This document shows, piece by piece, positions 7,865 through 14,686 of a DNA stretch of 20,583 nt (position 1 is the first letter of the stretch; every line of letters starts with the position of its first letter). Location of the stretch: contig DYMW01000012.1 of the NCBI GenBank assembly GCA_020721385.1, positions 1 through 20,583 on the forward strand, in the 5' to 3' direction. This DNA is from Sulfurovum sp. Its GTDB lineage: Bacteria > Campylobacterota > Campylobacteria > Campylobacterales > Sulfurovaceae. Below the pieces are notes generated by a model, which saw only the letters and a list, made by a program, of their open reading frames with translations, did no database searches and was not told where the DNA came from. Made by a program: the position numbers and the translations under genes.

Positions 7865-8275
7865 TTACCTCATTTTTGTATCATATTGAGCATAACGCTC
7901 CATTTCTTCTTGCATATTCAATTTTGATGTTGGTTTGTGGACGATAATAAATCCACTAATTTTTTGATCGTTATCATACTTAATTGTACAGTGAATATCA
8001 CTCCAAAAGTACATGCCATCCCTACGCATATTTTTCAGGGTGCTAAACCACTGTCTAAGTTCTTGGTTGGTCGACCAGAGTTTTTGATACAGTGCTTCAG
8101 GTACATCTGGGTGTTTAAAAATTCTATGATTTTTGCCAATAAGTTCTTCTTTTCTAAAACCTGTTACATCACAAAAATTTGCATTAGCAAAAGTGATGAT
8201 TCCGTCTAAATCTATTTCATAGATTAAGTTTTTAGTAAAGGTATATTCAACATCTAATGCGATAGGGTGATGCAC
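7865..8275 (-). CDS. Stand-alone Aer/CetB-type PAS protein
   Basis: A 136-aa cytoplasmic protein made almost wholly of one PAS domain (about 12-115), with no membrane segment or output domain. The motifs FANANFCDVTGFRKEELIGK, HPDVPEALYQKLW (55-67) and KNMRRDGMYFW (81-91) resemble the PAS of Aer and of Campylobacter CetB. In Aer this fold binds FAD and senses redox state or electron flow; FAD binding here is inferred. The start is GTG at 8275: AAAAAGGA (8281-8288) lies 5 nt upstream, while the overlapping ATG at 8277 runs quickly into a stop. It is the first gene of the operon, 7 bp before the Hpt gene, suggesting that it modulates the same pathway, perhaps by binding the kinase or Hpt protein. 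A chemotaxis partner (CetA-like) is not present in the window. Confidence 0.85.
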   Translation of the reverse strand: MHHPIALDVEYTFTKNLIYEIDLDGIITFANANFCDVTGFRKEELIGKNHRIFKHPDVPEALYQKLWSTNQELRQWFSTLKNMRRDGMYFWSDIHCTIKYDNDQKISGFIIVHKPTSKLNMQEEMERYAQYDTKMR

Positions 8276-8317
8276 ATAATTCCTTTTTAATAGTTTGCTA
8301 ATCCACTAAATAACTTT

Positions 8318-8323
8318 AATATA
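8318..8323 (-). promoter_or_regulatory. Possible -10 box of the phosphorelay operon
   Basis: TATATT on the minus strand, about 43 bp before the GTG start of the PAS gene, inside a 158-bp AT-rich gap after uvrC. There is no good -35, and AT-rich DNA gives many such matches. I see no strong terminator for uvrC in the gap, so read-through from uvrC cannot be excluded. Confidence 0.25.
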
Positions 8324-8433
8324 AATAAGCTAAGAGTGAATTTAATTTGGGTTGTTTTATTAAATAAATATAAAATTGTTAATATAATATTTACATTAAT
8401 TATTACCTAATGTTGATAAACCTTAACAAAATA

Positions 8434-10236
8434 TTAGTTTCTAACAGATTGTGTTTTTAGAATTTTAGCAATTTTTTGACTACTTGCTACTGAAAGCTCG
8501 TCAAAAGTTGCTTCATTAATGGCTTCAAATGTACCAAAATAATTAAGAAGTTTTTTTATGGTGGCAGATCCAATCCCTTTTTTTTCTAATAAAGAGTTTT
8601 TTGTATCCTCTTTACGTTTTTTATTTTGATGATAGGTAATGGCAAAACGGTGTGCTTCATCCCGTTGACGCTGTACCCACTGTAGACGTTTATCGGTTGT
8701 TTTGAGTTCAAAAACAGAAGTTTTTGTATAAACAATATCTTTGGCTGCCCCTTTAGCACGATGGGTTTTGGCATCGAGTTTCTCTTTGGCAATGGCTATA
8801 ACTTCAACGGTTATGTTTGCTTCTTTTAAGAGTTTTAATGCCAATTTTAGTAAAGTATCTCCTCCATCTAAAATCCATAAATCAGGAGGCGAATTTTCAC
8901 CAAAATCAGCAATGCGTCGGGTAAGCATCTCTTTCATTTGTCCATATTCATCTTTGGCGGTCAGTTCATAACGTCTATAAGAATTTTTATCCCATTTTCC
9001 TTCATTCCAAACCACCATGGCTCCAACAGTAGCAACACCCATCATGTGAGAATTATCAAATGTTTCACATCGGTAAGGTGTTGTTTCTAGTTCAAACAAT
9101 TCGGCTATTGTTGGCTCAATCGCCTCTTTTTCTTCTTGTGAACTTGTTTTTAACACTTCATGTGCATTGTCCATAGCAAGTTGAATCAGTTTGGCTTTGG
9201 AACCTTTTTGTGGGTGAAGAATGGTAATTTTTTTAGAAAAACGGGTTGATAATAGATTGGCAAGGTCTTCTTGGTCTTCAAAGGTGTGTGCCACCAAAAT
9301 GGTTTTGGCAATTTGGGGTGCTTCAGAGGTATAAAACTCTAAAAGAGCTTGTTTATACGCTTCATTAACATCAAACAAATCAGAACCTCTAAAGGTAGAA
9401 AAAGAAGAGGAGATGACTTTGCCTTGACGCATAAAGAGCTTAACAATTACGCCACGTTGTTCACCATTGAGAATGGCAAAAATATCAATATCATCACTGT
9501 TGAGCAAATCAATATTTGAACCAATGGTTAAGGCTTCAATGGTCTTAATGTTGTCACGCAACACTCCTGCCTCTTCATAGCGTTCACGCATGGCAAGTTC
9601 CATCATTTTTTGCTTAAGTTGCTCAATTAAGATAGTTCGTTTGGCAATGGCATGTTTCACATTCTCCACAATTTTTTTGTATTCATCAGAAGTGATTTTA
9701 CCCTCACAAGGTGCCAAACATTTATGAATTTGGTGAAAGAGACATGCTTTTCCTTCACGTAAACAGGCTTTTTTTTGCACCAAAGGAAAGAGTTCATATA
9801 AGGTGTCTAGCAGGATTTTCCCCCCATTTGGAAAAGGACCATAATAGGAGATATGTTTACCTTTGATCACTTTTCGAGTGATTTCAAAACGGGGAAAATC
9901 TTGATTCTCATCAATATAAATATACGGGTAAGTTTTGTCATCTCTAAGCAATATGTTGTATTTAGGATTGAGTTGTTTAATCAGTGAATTTTCTAAAATA
10001 AGGGCATCATCTTCACTGTCAACAATAATATACGCTAGGCGTGTGGCTTGTTCCAACATTCGTAAAATACGAAGCGTCTGTTTGGGATTTGGATGTAAGT
10101 TTGGGGTAAAACGCCAATAACTTTTGATACGGTTTTTAAGGTTTTTGGCTTTACCGACATAGAGCAGTTTGTCTTGACTGTCAAAATATTGGTAGACACC
10201 TGCTTGATTGGGTAAGTTTTGAATGACTTCTATCAT
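8434..10236 (-). CDS. uvrC: Excinuclease ABC subunit C
   Basis: The nuclease subunit of nucleotide excision repair, which makes both cuts around lesions marked by UvrA/UvrB. An N-terminal GIY-YIG domain (GVYQYFD 13-19, LYVGKAKNLKNRI 25-37) is followed by four cysteines C158, C165, C173 and C177; the last three are spaced as in the Fe-S site reported for E. coli UvrC. Then come a UVR domain (about 205-235, containing RERYEEAGVLRDNI), the RNase H-like nuclease domain with ETFDNSHMMGVATVGAM, and C-terminal helix-hairpin-helix motifs (KKGIGSATIKKLLNYFG). At 600 aa it is full length for the family. ATG 10236 abuts the stop of the DUF721 gene with no gap, so the two are translationally coupled. Confidence 0.96.
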   Translation of the reverse strand: MIEVIQNLPNQAGVYQYFDSQDKLLYVGKAKNLKNRIKSYWRFTPNLHPNPKQTLRILRMLEQATRLAYIIVDSEDDALILENSLIKQLNPKYNILLRDDKTYPYIYIDENQDFPRFEITRKVIKGKHISYYGPFPNGGKILLDTLYELFPLVQKKACLREGKACLFHQIHKCLAPCEGKITSDEYKKIVENVKHAIAKRTILIEQLKQKMMELAMRERYEEAGVLRDNIKTIEALTIGSNIDLLNSDDIDIFAILNGEQRGVIVKLFMRQGKVISSSFSTFRGSDLFDVNEAYKQALLEFYTSEAPQIAKTILVAHTFEDQEDLANLLSTRFSKKITILHPQKGSKAKLIQLAMDNAHEVLKTSSQEEKEAIEPTIAELFELETTPYRCETFDNSHMMGVATVGAMVVWNEGKWDKNSYRRYELTAKDEYGQMKEMLTRRIADFGENSPPDLWILDGGDTLLKLALKLLKEANITVEVIAIAKEKLDAKTHRAKGAAKDIVYTKTSVFELKTTDKRLQWVQRQRDEAHRFAITYHQNKKRKEDTKNSLLEKKGIGSATIKKLLNYFGTFEAINEATFDELSVASSQKIAKILKTQSVRN

Positions 10237-10683
10237 TTAATGTTGTTGCTCGATGGATTTTTTAATTTTTTCAAATGCCTCTTGTAGCTCTTTGTCTTCA
10301 CACTGTATCTCAAAGTCACCCTCTGCCAATTCGCGATAGTGTGGTACCGAGTCAAATGGTTCCTCTTGTTTGAGAATAGAGAGATGTTTTGAATTAAAAA
10401 GTACCACGGAAGAAGCTTTAAGATGTTGGCATTTTTCATCATGCTTGGTTAAGAGGGTTAATAGACTCTTTAATAAATCTTTATTATAATTGAGCTCCAT
10501 TTTAAATCCAGGGTGTGAGAGTGCAACAAAAAGGGTATCATTGCGAATATAAACAAATGCAATGGCTTTTTGAAATCTTGGGTTCAAAAGAGAGATAAAC
10601 TTTTGATAACAATAGTGATTCTTAAGTGAACTAAACATAGGTTGGTGAAGAATATGTGTAAGTATGGAATTGGCTCTTTTCAT
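10237..10683 (-). CDS. DUF721/DciA-like protein
   Basis: A 148-aa protein whose middle (about 24-75: YQKFISLLNPRFQKAIAFVY, then DTLFVALSHPGFKMELNYNK) looks like the DUF721 fold, a nucleic-acid-binding KH-like domain. In other bacteria DciA of this family helps load the replicative helicase; assigning that role here is an inference. The C-terminal part is charged and ends in a helical EAFEKIKKSIEQQH. The reading frame stays open upstream, but that stretch overlaps bactofilin coding sequence, so I place the start at ATG 10683, where family-like sequence begins (MKRANSIL). There is no ribosome site; instead a perfect TATAAT ends 7 nt before the ATG. The stop abuts uvrC. The first 30 bp overlap the opposite-strand lipoprotein ORF. 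Confidence 0.75.
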   Translation of the reverse strand: MKRANSILTHILHQPMFSSLKNHYCYQKFISLLNPRFQKAIAFVYIRNDTLFVALSHPGFKMELNYNKDLLKSLLTLLTKHDEKCQHLKASSVVLFNSKHLSILKQEEPFDSVPHYRELAEGDFEIQCEDKELQEAFEKIKKSIEQQH

Positions 10684-10788
10684 GGAGTCATTATAGCATT
10701 TATTTGCTGTGTGATATTGGTAGGATGTGGATATAAAGCAGACCCTTATTGGGAGAAAAACTCCCAACAAAAGATTACTAAGCAATAA
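10654..10788 (+). CDS. Tiny lipoprotein (LptM/YifL-like)
   Basis: A 44-codon gene on the plus strand, too short for usual ORF cut-offs. The product has a short N-region (MCKYGIGSFHG), a hydrophobic core VIIAFICCVILV and a lipobox LVGC with the lipidated cysteine at C25, then CGYKADPYW and a polar tail. The C-G-x-K-x-x-P pattern right after the lipid cysteine recalls small lipoproteins of the LptM/YifL type (CGxKGPLY), which in E. coli help mature the LPS translocon; that relationship is an inference. It overlaps the 5' end of the DUF721 gene by 30 bp and the 3' end of the bactofilin gene by 11 bp, both on the other strand. ATG 10654 has only a weak GGTGAAG upstream; in-frame GTG 10645 and TTG 10642 are alternatives. 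Confidence 0.62.
   Translation: MCKYGIGSFHGVIIAFICCVILVGCGYKADPYWEKNSQQKITKQ
10690..10695 (-). promoter_or_regulatory. -10 box directly ahead of the DUF721 gene
   Basis: A perfect TATAAT on the minus strand, separated from ATG 10683 by six bases. A start of transcription 6-7 nt downstream would fall on or beside the ATG, implying a leaderless mRNA for DUF721-uvrC. No -35 is obvious. The box lies inside the opposite-strand lipoprotein ORF. Confidence 0.45.
10749..10767. repeat. Short hairpin inside the lipoprotein gene
   Basis: A perfect 7-bp stem (TTGGGAG / CTCCCAA) with a 5-nt loop (AAAAA on the plus strand). On the minus strand it lies 11 nt after the bactofilin stop and could act as a weak transcript end, but no U run follows it. 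On the plus strand it is in the coding part of the small lipoprotein. Confidence 0.5.
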
Positions 10789-11443
10789 CGGTATCGATAA
10801 CCTTAGGCTCTTTTTTATGGTTATTTGGTTTTTGAGTTTGTGGTTCACTGTACATTGCCATACTTCCAATAACGCGACCACCTTCATCGGTTTTAATATT
10901 TTTAACAGAGATTTCTCCATTAACAAATCCATTAGAACCCACTTCAAGCAGTTCAGATGCGGTTACTTTTCCTTCGATTTTCCCATTAACGGTAATACGT
11001 TTACTGTGAAGTGAATTGGTTTTAATTTTTCCTGTATGGGTAATGTTGATTGAATTTTCAGCCAAAATATTCCCCATAATTTCACCACTTAAAATGACTG
11101 TATTGGCATGAACCGTATGGGTTACATATCCTGTTTGCATGATATTAAGGTCATTGCAGGTAACTGCACCATTGACTTGACCACTAATAATCACTTTTTG
11201 TGCCGTAATGGAACCTGTTACTGTACCATTTTTTCCAATAACAACAGTATTGACAGTAATATCCCCAAGGAGTATACCTTCAATATGAATGGCATCTGTT
11301 CCTGAAATGTTTCCTTCAAATTTGATGTTTTTTGAAATTGTTGTACCAGAAGGCTCTGGTGTTGAAGTTTGTTTTGGTGTAACAACCTCTTCTGTCTCTA
11401 TTGTCTGAGAGTCTCTCTCTTTACCCTTTGCAAAAAATGCCAT
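10778..11443 (-). CDS. Bactofilin
   Basis: A 221-aa polymer-forming cytoskeletal protein of the bactofilin family (PF04519). Residues about 35-195 form a run of short beta-strand turns with repeating G-x-I/V patterns, such as VVIGKNGTVTGSI and VIISGQVNGAV, expected for a right-handed beta-helix. The flanks are disordered: a Thr/Pro/Glu-rich N-terminus and a Lys/Asn-rich C-terminus. The helical part is longer than the roughly 100 residues of simple bactofilins. Bactofilins assemble into filaments at the membrane and help set cell shape or place wall enzymes; in Campylobacterota the homologue CcmA affects helical shape. No peptidase partner is next to it here. The start is the second ATG (11443), because GGAG (11451-11454) lies 7 nt from it but only 1 nt from ATG 11449. 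Confidence 0.9.
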   Translation of the reverse strand: MAFFAKGKERDSQTIETEEVVTPKQTSTPEPSGTTISKNIKFEGNISGTDAIHIEGILLGDITVNTVVIGKNGTVTGSITAQKVIISGQVNGAVTCNDLNIMQTGYVTHTVHANTVILSGEIMGNILAENSINITHTGKIKTNSLHSKRITVNGKIEGKVTASELLEVGSNGFVNGEISVKNIKTDEGGRVIGSMAMYSEPQTQKPNNHKKEPKVIDTVIA

Positions 11444-11504
11444 GTTCATTCTCCATTTTTATATTTTACTGTCAATAGTAACAGAAGAAAGCTTAGAATT
11501 TTAA

Positions 11505-11552
11505 TGAATTGACGCATTCAACAATCAAATTAAATTAAATAGATATTGAATG
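11505..11552. repeat. TGAAT/ATTCA inverted repeats upstream of nadB
   Basis: Three related half-sites occur in the gap between divergent bactofilin and nadB: TGAAT (11505-11509), CATTCAA (11515-11521) and TTGAATG (11546-11552). The last two form a perfect 7-bp inverted repeat 24 bp apart. They could be an operator for either gene or chance in AT-rich DNA. The rest of the 241-bp gap shows no gene. A second TATAAT lies at 11555-11560 on the plus strand. Confidence 0.25.
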
Positions 11553-11634
11553 TTTATAATTAAGTTGGATAATGTTTTAATTGATGCATTTTAGTAGGAA
11601 TATTGGGTTAATATATTTTTTAATAAATCTTGAT

Positions 11635-11640
11635 TATAAT
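11635..11640 (+). promoter_or_regulatory. Probable nadB promoter (-10)
   Basis: TATAAT at 11635-11640, preceded by TG at 11631-11632 and by T-rich sequence, about 45 bp before the nadB ATG. The predicted leader contains the purine-rich ribosome site AGGTAGGG (11673-11680). Confidence 0.55.
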
Positions 11641-11684
11641 GGACGTTTATTTTAAAAAAGTATTTAATAAAAAGGTAGGGTGTC

Positions 11685-13133
11685 ATGGAAAAATATGATG
11701 TATTAATTATAGGAGCAGGGATAGCAGGACTCTACGCAGCAATGAACATTCCAAAAGAGAAGAATGTATTGGTGGTTTGTAAAGATATACCATGGGAGTG
11801 TAACACTTTTTATGCACAAGGAGGAATGGTAACAGCACAGGGTGAAGCAGACATTCCTTTGCACGTTAAAGATACAATGATAGCAGGAGCCGAGCATAAC
11901 GACAGAGAGGTGGTTGAAATACTTAGCCGTACCTCGTTAGAGACGACCAAAGATATTATTGATAGAGGAATGCAGTTTGATGTGGGTGAAACGGGAGAAT
12001 TGCTTTTTACCAAAGAGGCTGCACACTCAACAGCACGTATTATTCATGCAGGTGGTGATGCCACAGGGCGTTATATGCATCATTTTATGATGACACAAAA
12101 CAAACACAAGTTACAACGAAATACTTTGGTCTATGATTTACTCATAGAGAATGGTCGCTGTTTTGGAGCAAAGGCTTTAGTCAATTATGAACATAAAACG
12201 ATTTTAGCTGATGATGTGATTATTGCTTCAGGTGGTGTAGGGTCGCTTTATGAGTTCAATACCAATTCCCGTACCGTCTCAGCCGATATTCATGGTATCT
12301 GTGTAGAGAAAGGGATTGAGTTAGCCGATATGGAGATGATGCAGTTTCATCCAACGGTATTTGTTAAAACACCCTTTGCACGAAAACTGCTTTTGACGGA
12401 AGCCTTAAGAGGTGAAGGAGCTTGGATTGTCTCTAAAGATGGACGGCGTTTTTTGTTTGATTATGATGAACGAGGAGAGTTGGCAAGTCGTGATATTGTA
12501 AGCCGTGCTATTTTTGACCACAAGCGTAAAACAGGTCAAGAGGTCTATTTGGATTTTTCAATGTTTGAAGAGAAGTGGTTTGCCAAACGTTTTCCCAATA
12601 TTACACGAAGTTTTGAAGCCATTGGTTATAAATTTCCAAAAGACAGAGTACCCATCTCTCCAGCCTTTCATTATGCGGTAGGGGGAATCAAATGTGATAC
12701 CGATGGTTGCGTTGAAGGTATAGATGGGTTGTATGTTATAGGTGAAGCCTCCTCAACGGGAGTTCATGGAGCAAACCGTTTGGCATCCAATTCTCTGCTT
12801 GAAGGAGTGGTATTTGCCAAAAGAGCGGTTGATCATTTATTGGGGAAAGAGAAAGTTGAAATGGCTGTTCCAAAGTTTGATAAAGAGTATAAAAATATTG
12901 TACATCATGAAAATGATAAGATTTACAAACATCGTTTACGTAAAATTATGTGGGAAGAAGCAGGAATCATTCGGACTAAAAAAGGTCTGCTTAAAGCTAA
13001 AAATCTTATTTATGACATGAAAAATAGAGAGATAGGAAGATTATTGGAGCTAAGACTCAATACCGCTGCCGCGATTATTGAGGCGGCACTAAAAAGAAAG
13101 GTCTCTTTGGGAACACACCATATTGAAAAGTGA
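11685..13133 (+). CDS. nadB: L-aspartate oxidase
   Basis: A flavoprotein that oxidises L-aspartate to iminoaspartate, the first step of de novo NAD synthesis; NadA then condenses the product with dihydroxyacetone phosphate. The FAD site GAGIAGLYAA (10-19) starts the protein. NTFYAQGG (40-47) and HAGGDATGRY (121-130) are fumarate-reductase-superfamily motifs, followed by ASGGVGSLYEFNTN, MMQFHPT, EALRGEGAWIV and the late FAD segment GEASSTGVHGANRLASNSLL. At 482 aa it is shorter than the roughly 540 aa of the E. coli enzyme, and the usual C-terminal ESRG-H-R motif is reduced to VSLGTHHIE, as if the tail were trimmed. nadA and nadC are not in the window. ATG 11685 follows AGGTAGGG. The gene appears to stand alone with its own promoter. 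Confidence 0.94.
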   Translation: MEKYDVLIIGAGIAGLYAAMNIPKEKNVLVVCKDIPWECNTFYAQGGMVTAQGEADIPLHVKDTMIAGAEHNDREVVEILSRTSLETTKDIIDRGMQFDVGETGELLFTKEAAHSTARIIHAGGDATGRYMHHFMMTQNKHKLQRNTLVYDLLIENGRCFGAKALVNYEHKTILADDVIIASGGVGSLYEFNTNSRTVSADIHGICVEKGIELADMEMMQFHPTVFVKTPFARKLLLTEALRGEGAWIVSKDGRRFLFDYDERGELASRDIVSRAIFDHKRKTGQEVYLDFSMFEEKWFAKRFPNITRSFEAIGYKFPKDRVPISPAFHYAVGGIKCDTDGCVEGIDGLYVIGEASSTGVHGANRLASNSLLEGVVFAKRAVDHLLGKEKVEMAVPKFDKEYKNIVHHENDKIYKHRLRKIMWEEAGIIRTKKGLLKAKNLIYDMKNREIGRLLELRLNTAAAIIEAALKRKVSLGTHHIEK

Positions 13134-13134
13134 G

Positions 13135-13149
13135 TTTGGTGATACCAAA
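13135..13149 (+). terminator. Weak hairpin after nadB
   Basis: TTTGGT / ACCAAA with a 3-nt loop, starting 2 nt after the nadB stop. A run of eight T (13163-13170) lies 13 nt further on rather than next to the stem, so this is at best a poor intrinsic terminator. Confidence 0.3.
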
Positions 13150-13214
13150 ACTACAAAGAAAATTTTTTTTAAAATGTAACCCATGTTTTTCTTTTAATAG
13201 AGAAAGAATTTAAC

Positions 13215-13220
13215 TATAAT
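13215..13220 (+). promoter_or_regulatory. Probable nhaD promoter (-10)
   Basis: TATAAT 30 bp before the nhaD start, in AT-rich sequence with T-rich DNA upstream and no clear -35. The predicted leader, about 24 nt, contains GGAG at 13242-13245. Confidence 0.55.
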
Positions 13221-13250
13221 ATAAGAAAAATTACTACACACGGAGTTCAA

Positions 13251-14570
13251 ATGCACGATTTACACTTAACCACCACATGGGTTGGATGGTTATCTTTGGC
13301 AATTTTTGTCATTGGTTACTATTTTATTGCGACCGAAGATAAATATCGTATGAATAAAGCCAAACCAGCACTTTTAGCAGGTACGGGTATTTTTATGTTA
13401 ATAGGATTCTATTTTGCAATTATGGGATTGGATGGGCATCTTTTAGAAAAAGAGGTAGAACATCTTATTGTTGAGATTGCAGGAATTTTTTTCTTTTTAT
13501 TGGTAGCCATGACCTATATTGAAGCAATGATTGATCGAGAAGTTTTTTCTACGTTACGATACAATTTGGTTTCAAAAGGGTACAACTATAGCAAACTCTT
13601 TTGGGTTACAGGACTTTTAGCATTCTTTATCTCTCCTGTTGCGGATAATCTTACAACGGCTTTGATTTTATCAACCGTTTTAATTACCATTGATAAAAAT
13701 AACAAAGAATTTTTAGTTCCAAGTGCGATCAATATCGTAGTTGCCGCCAATGCGGGTGGAGCATGGTCACCGTTTGGTGATATTACAACACTGATGGTAT
13801 GGGTAGATGGAAGAGCTGAGTTTACAGAGTTTTTATTTTTGTTTCCTGCAGCATTTTTAGGATGGGCTGTAACAGCATTTTTATTAAGTCGTTTTATTCC
13901 AAAGGGAAATCCACCTTTTAACAGTAATGAAGAACCTGCAGTTATTCTTGAGGGGGGGAAAGTTATTATTGGGCTTTTTGCTTTAACCATTGGATTGGCA
14001 GTTGTCTCTCACCAAATTTTACATCTTCCTGCAATGTGGGGTATGCTCTTTGGTTTGGCAATTTTAAAAATATATGTTTATCAACTTAATGAGAGTGCAT
14101 CTCCTACGAAAGTGAATGTTTTTACGTGGATTGCAAAAATAGAAAATGATACGCTACTCTTCTTCTTTGGTATTTTAGCAGCCGTAGGTGGATTACATTT
14201 CTTAGGATTCTTAGAATATTTTACGGCATTATATAACCAATTTGGTGCAACCACTGTTAATATTGGTGTAGGATTTATTTCTGCCATTATCGATAACGTT
14301 CCCGTGATGTCAGCAGTATTAAAAGCAAATCCAAATATGGGTACAGACCCTATTGCTATTCAAGAGCAATGGATGTTGGTCACCATGACAGCAGGAATAG
14401 GTGGTTCTCTTATCTCTTTTGGTAGTGCAGCTGGTGTTGGGGTCATGGGTAAACTTCATGGTATTTATACCTTTACATCACACATGAAATTGGCTTGGAC
14501 TATTTTAGTTGGATATATAGTTTCTGTAGCCATTTGGTATGTACAGTTTAATATGTTACACATAGGCTAA
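13251..14570 (+). CDS. nhaD: Na+/H+ antiporter NhaD
   Basis: An inner-membrane sodium/proton antiporter of the NhaD family (ion transporter superfamily), which expels Na+ in exchange for protons and protects against salt and alkaline stress. It has 439 aa with about a dozen hydrophobic helices. Polar residues described as important in Vibrio NhaD are visible: D132/N133 in SPVADNLTTALI (128-139), N167 and D177 with T179/T180 in ANAGGAWSPFGDITTLM (166-182), IDN (347-349), and SFGSAAG (389-395). The start ATG 13251 has GGAG five nt upstream. It is common in marine and sulfur-oxidising bacteria, in line with the proposed host. A run of seven G at 13952-13958 lies in the coding region. Confidence 0.94.
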   Translation: MHDLHLTTTWVGWLSLAIFVIGYYFIATEDKYRMNKAKPALLAGTGIFMLIGFYFAIMGLDGHLLEKEVEHLIVEIAGIFFFLLVAMTYIEAMIDREVFSTLRYNLVSKGYNYSKLFWVTGLLAFFISPVADNLTTALILSTVLITIDKNNKEFLVPSAINIVVAANAGGAWSPFGDITTLMVWVDGRAEFTEFLFLFPAAFLGWAVTAFLLSRFIPKGNPPFNSNEEPAVILEGGKVIIGLFALTIGLAVVSHQILHLPAMWGMLFGLAILKIYVYQLNESASPTKVNVFTWIAKIENDTLLFFFGILAAVGGLHFLGFLEYFTALYNQFGATTVNIGVGFISAIIDNVPVMSAVLKANPNMGTDPIAIQEQWMLVTMTAGIGGSLISFGSAAGVGVMGKLHGIYTFTSHMKLAWTILVGYIVSVAIWYVQFNMLHIG

Positions 14571-14585
14571 TATTAACAACAATAA

Positions 14586-14605
14586 CGTGGGCATTTTTGC
14601 CCATG
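14586..14605 (+). terminator. Hairpin after nhaD
   Basis: CGTGGGC / GCCCATG forms a 7-bp stem (one G-U pair) with a 6-nt loop ATTTTT, 16 nt after the nhaD stop. It is followed by AAATAATTTTA rather than a clean U run. It probably ends the nhaD transcript. Confidence 0.55.
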
Positions 14606-14638
14606 AAATAATTTTACTGCACAAATCCTTCCAATCTT

Positions 14639-14660
14639 TAGGGCTTTAACCCCTATTTTA
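14639..14660 (+). terminator. Second terminator-like hairpin before mlaE
   Basis: TAGGG / CCCTA with a 7-nt loop, followed at once by TTTTA. It lies 32 bp before the mlaE start and may back up the first hairpin, isolating the mla operon from nhaD. Confidence 0.4.
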
Positions 14661-14674
14661 ATTCCAAATATTGG

Positions 14675-14680
14675 TAAAAT
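14675..14680 (+). promoter_or_regulatory. -10-like box directly ahead of mlaE
   Basis: TAAAAT, separated from the mlaE ATG by six bases, so transcription would begin at or next to the ATG. No ribosome site lies between. An inverted CCAA-ATA-TTGG (14664-14674) abuts the box and could be an operator. Confidence 0.4.
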
Positions 14681-14686
14681 AAACAT

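Noticed and set aside
8276..8433. Search for a small RNA or peptide gene in the uvrC-PAS gap
   Set aside because: Only AT-rich sequence with weak promoter-like matches was seen; no stable hairpin or credible ORF.
10749..10767. Hairpin as an intrinsic terminator of the bactofilin gene
   Set aside because: No U run follows on the minus strand, so it is listed only as a hairpin.
10684..10947. Upstream extension of the DUF721 gene to 236 aa
   Set aside because: The extra 88 residues overlap bactofilin coding sequence in another frame and look unlike the family; DUF721-like sequence begins at ATG 10683.
11444..11449. ATG 11449 as bactofilin start
   Set aside because: It lies 1 nt from the GGAG site; ATG 11443, two codons later, has proper 7-nt spacing.
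13586..13990. 134-aa minus-strand ORF within nhaD
   Set aside because: It is a shadow of the strongly supported NhaD frame, with no start signal or recognisable protein sequence.
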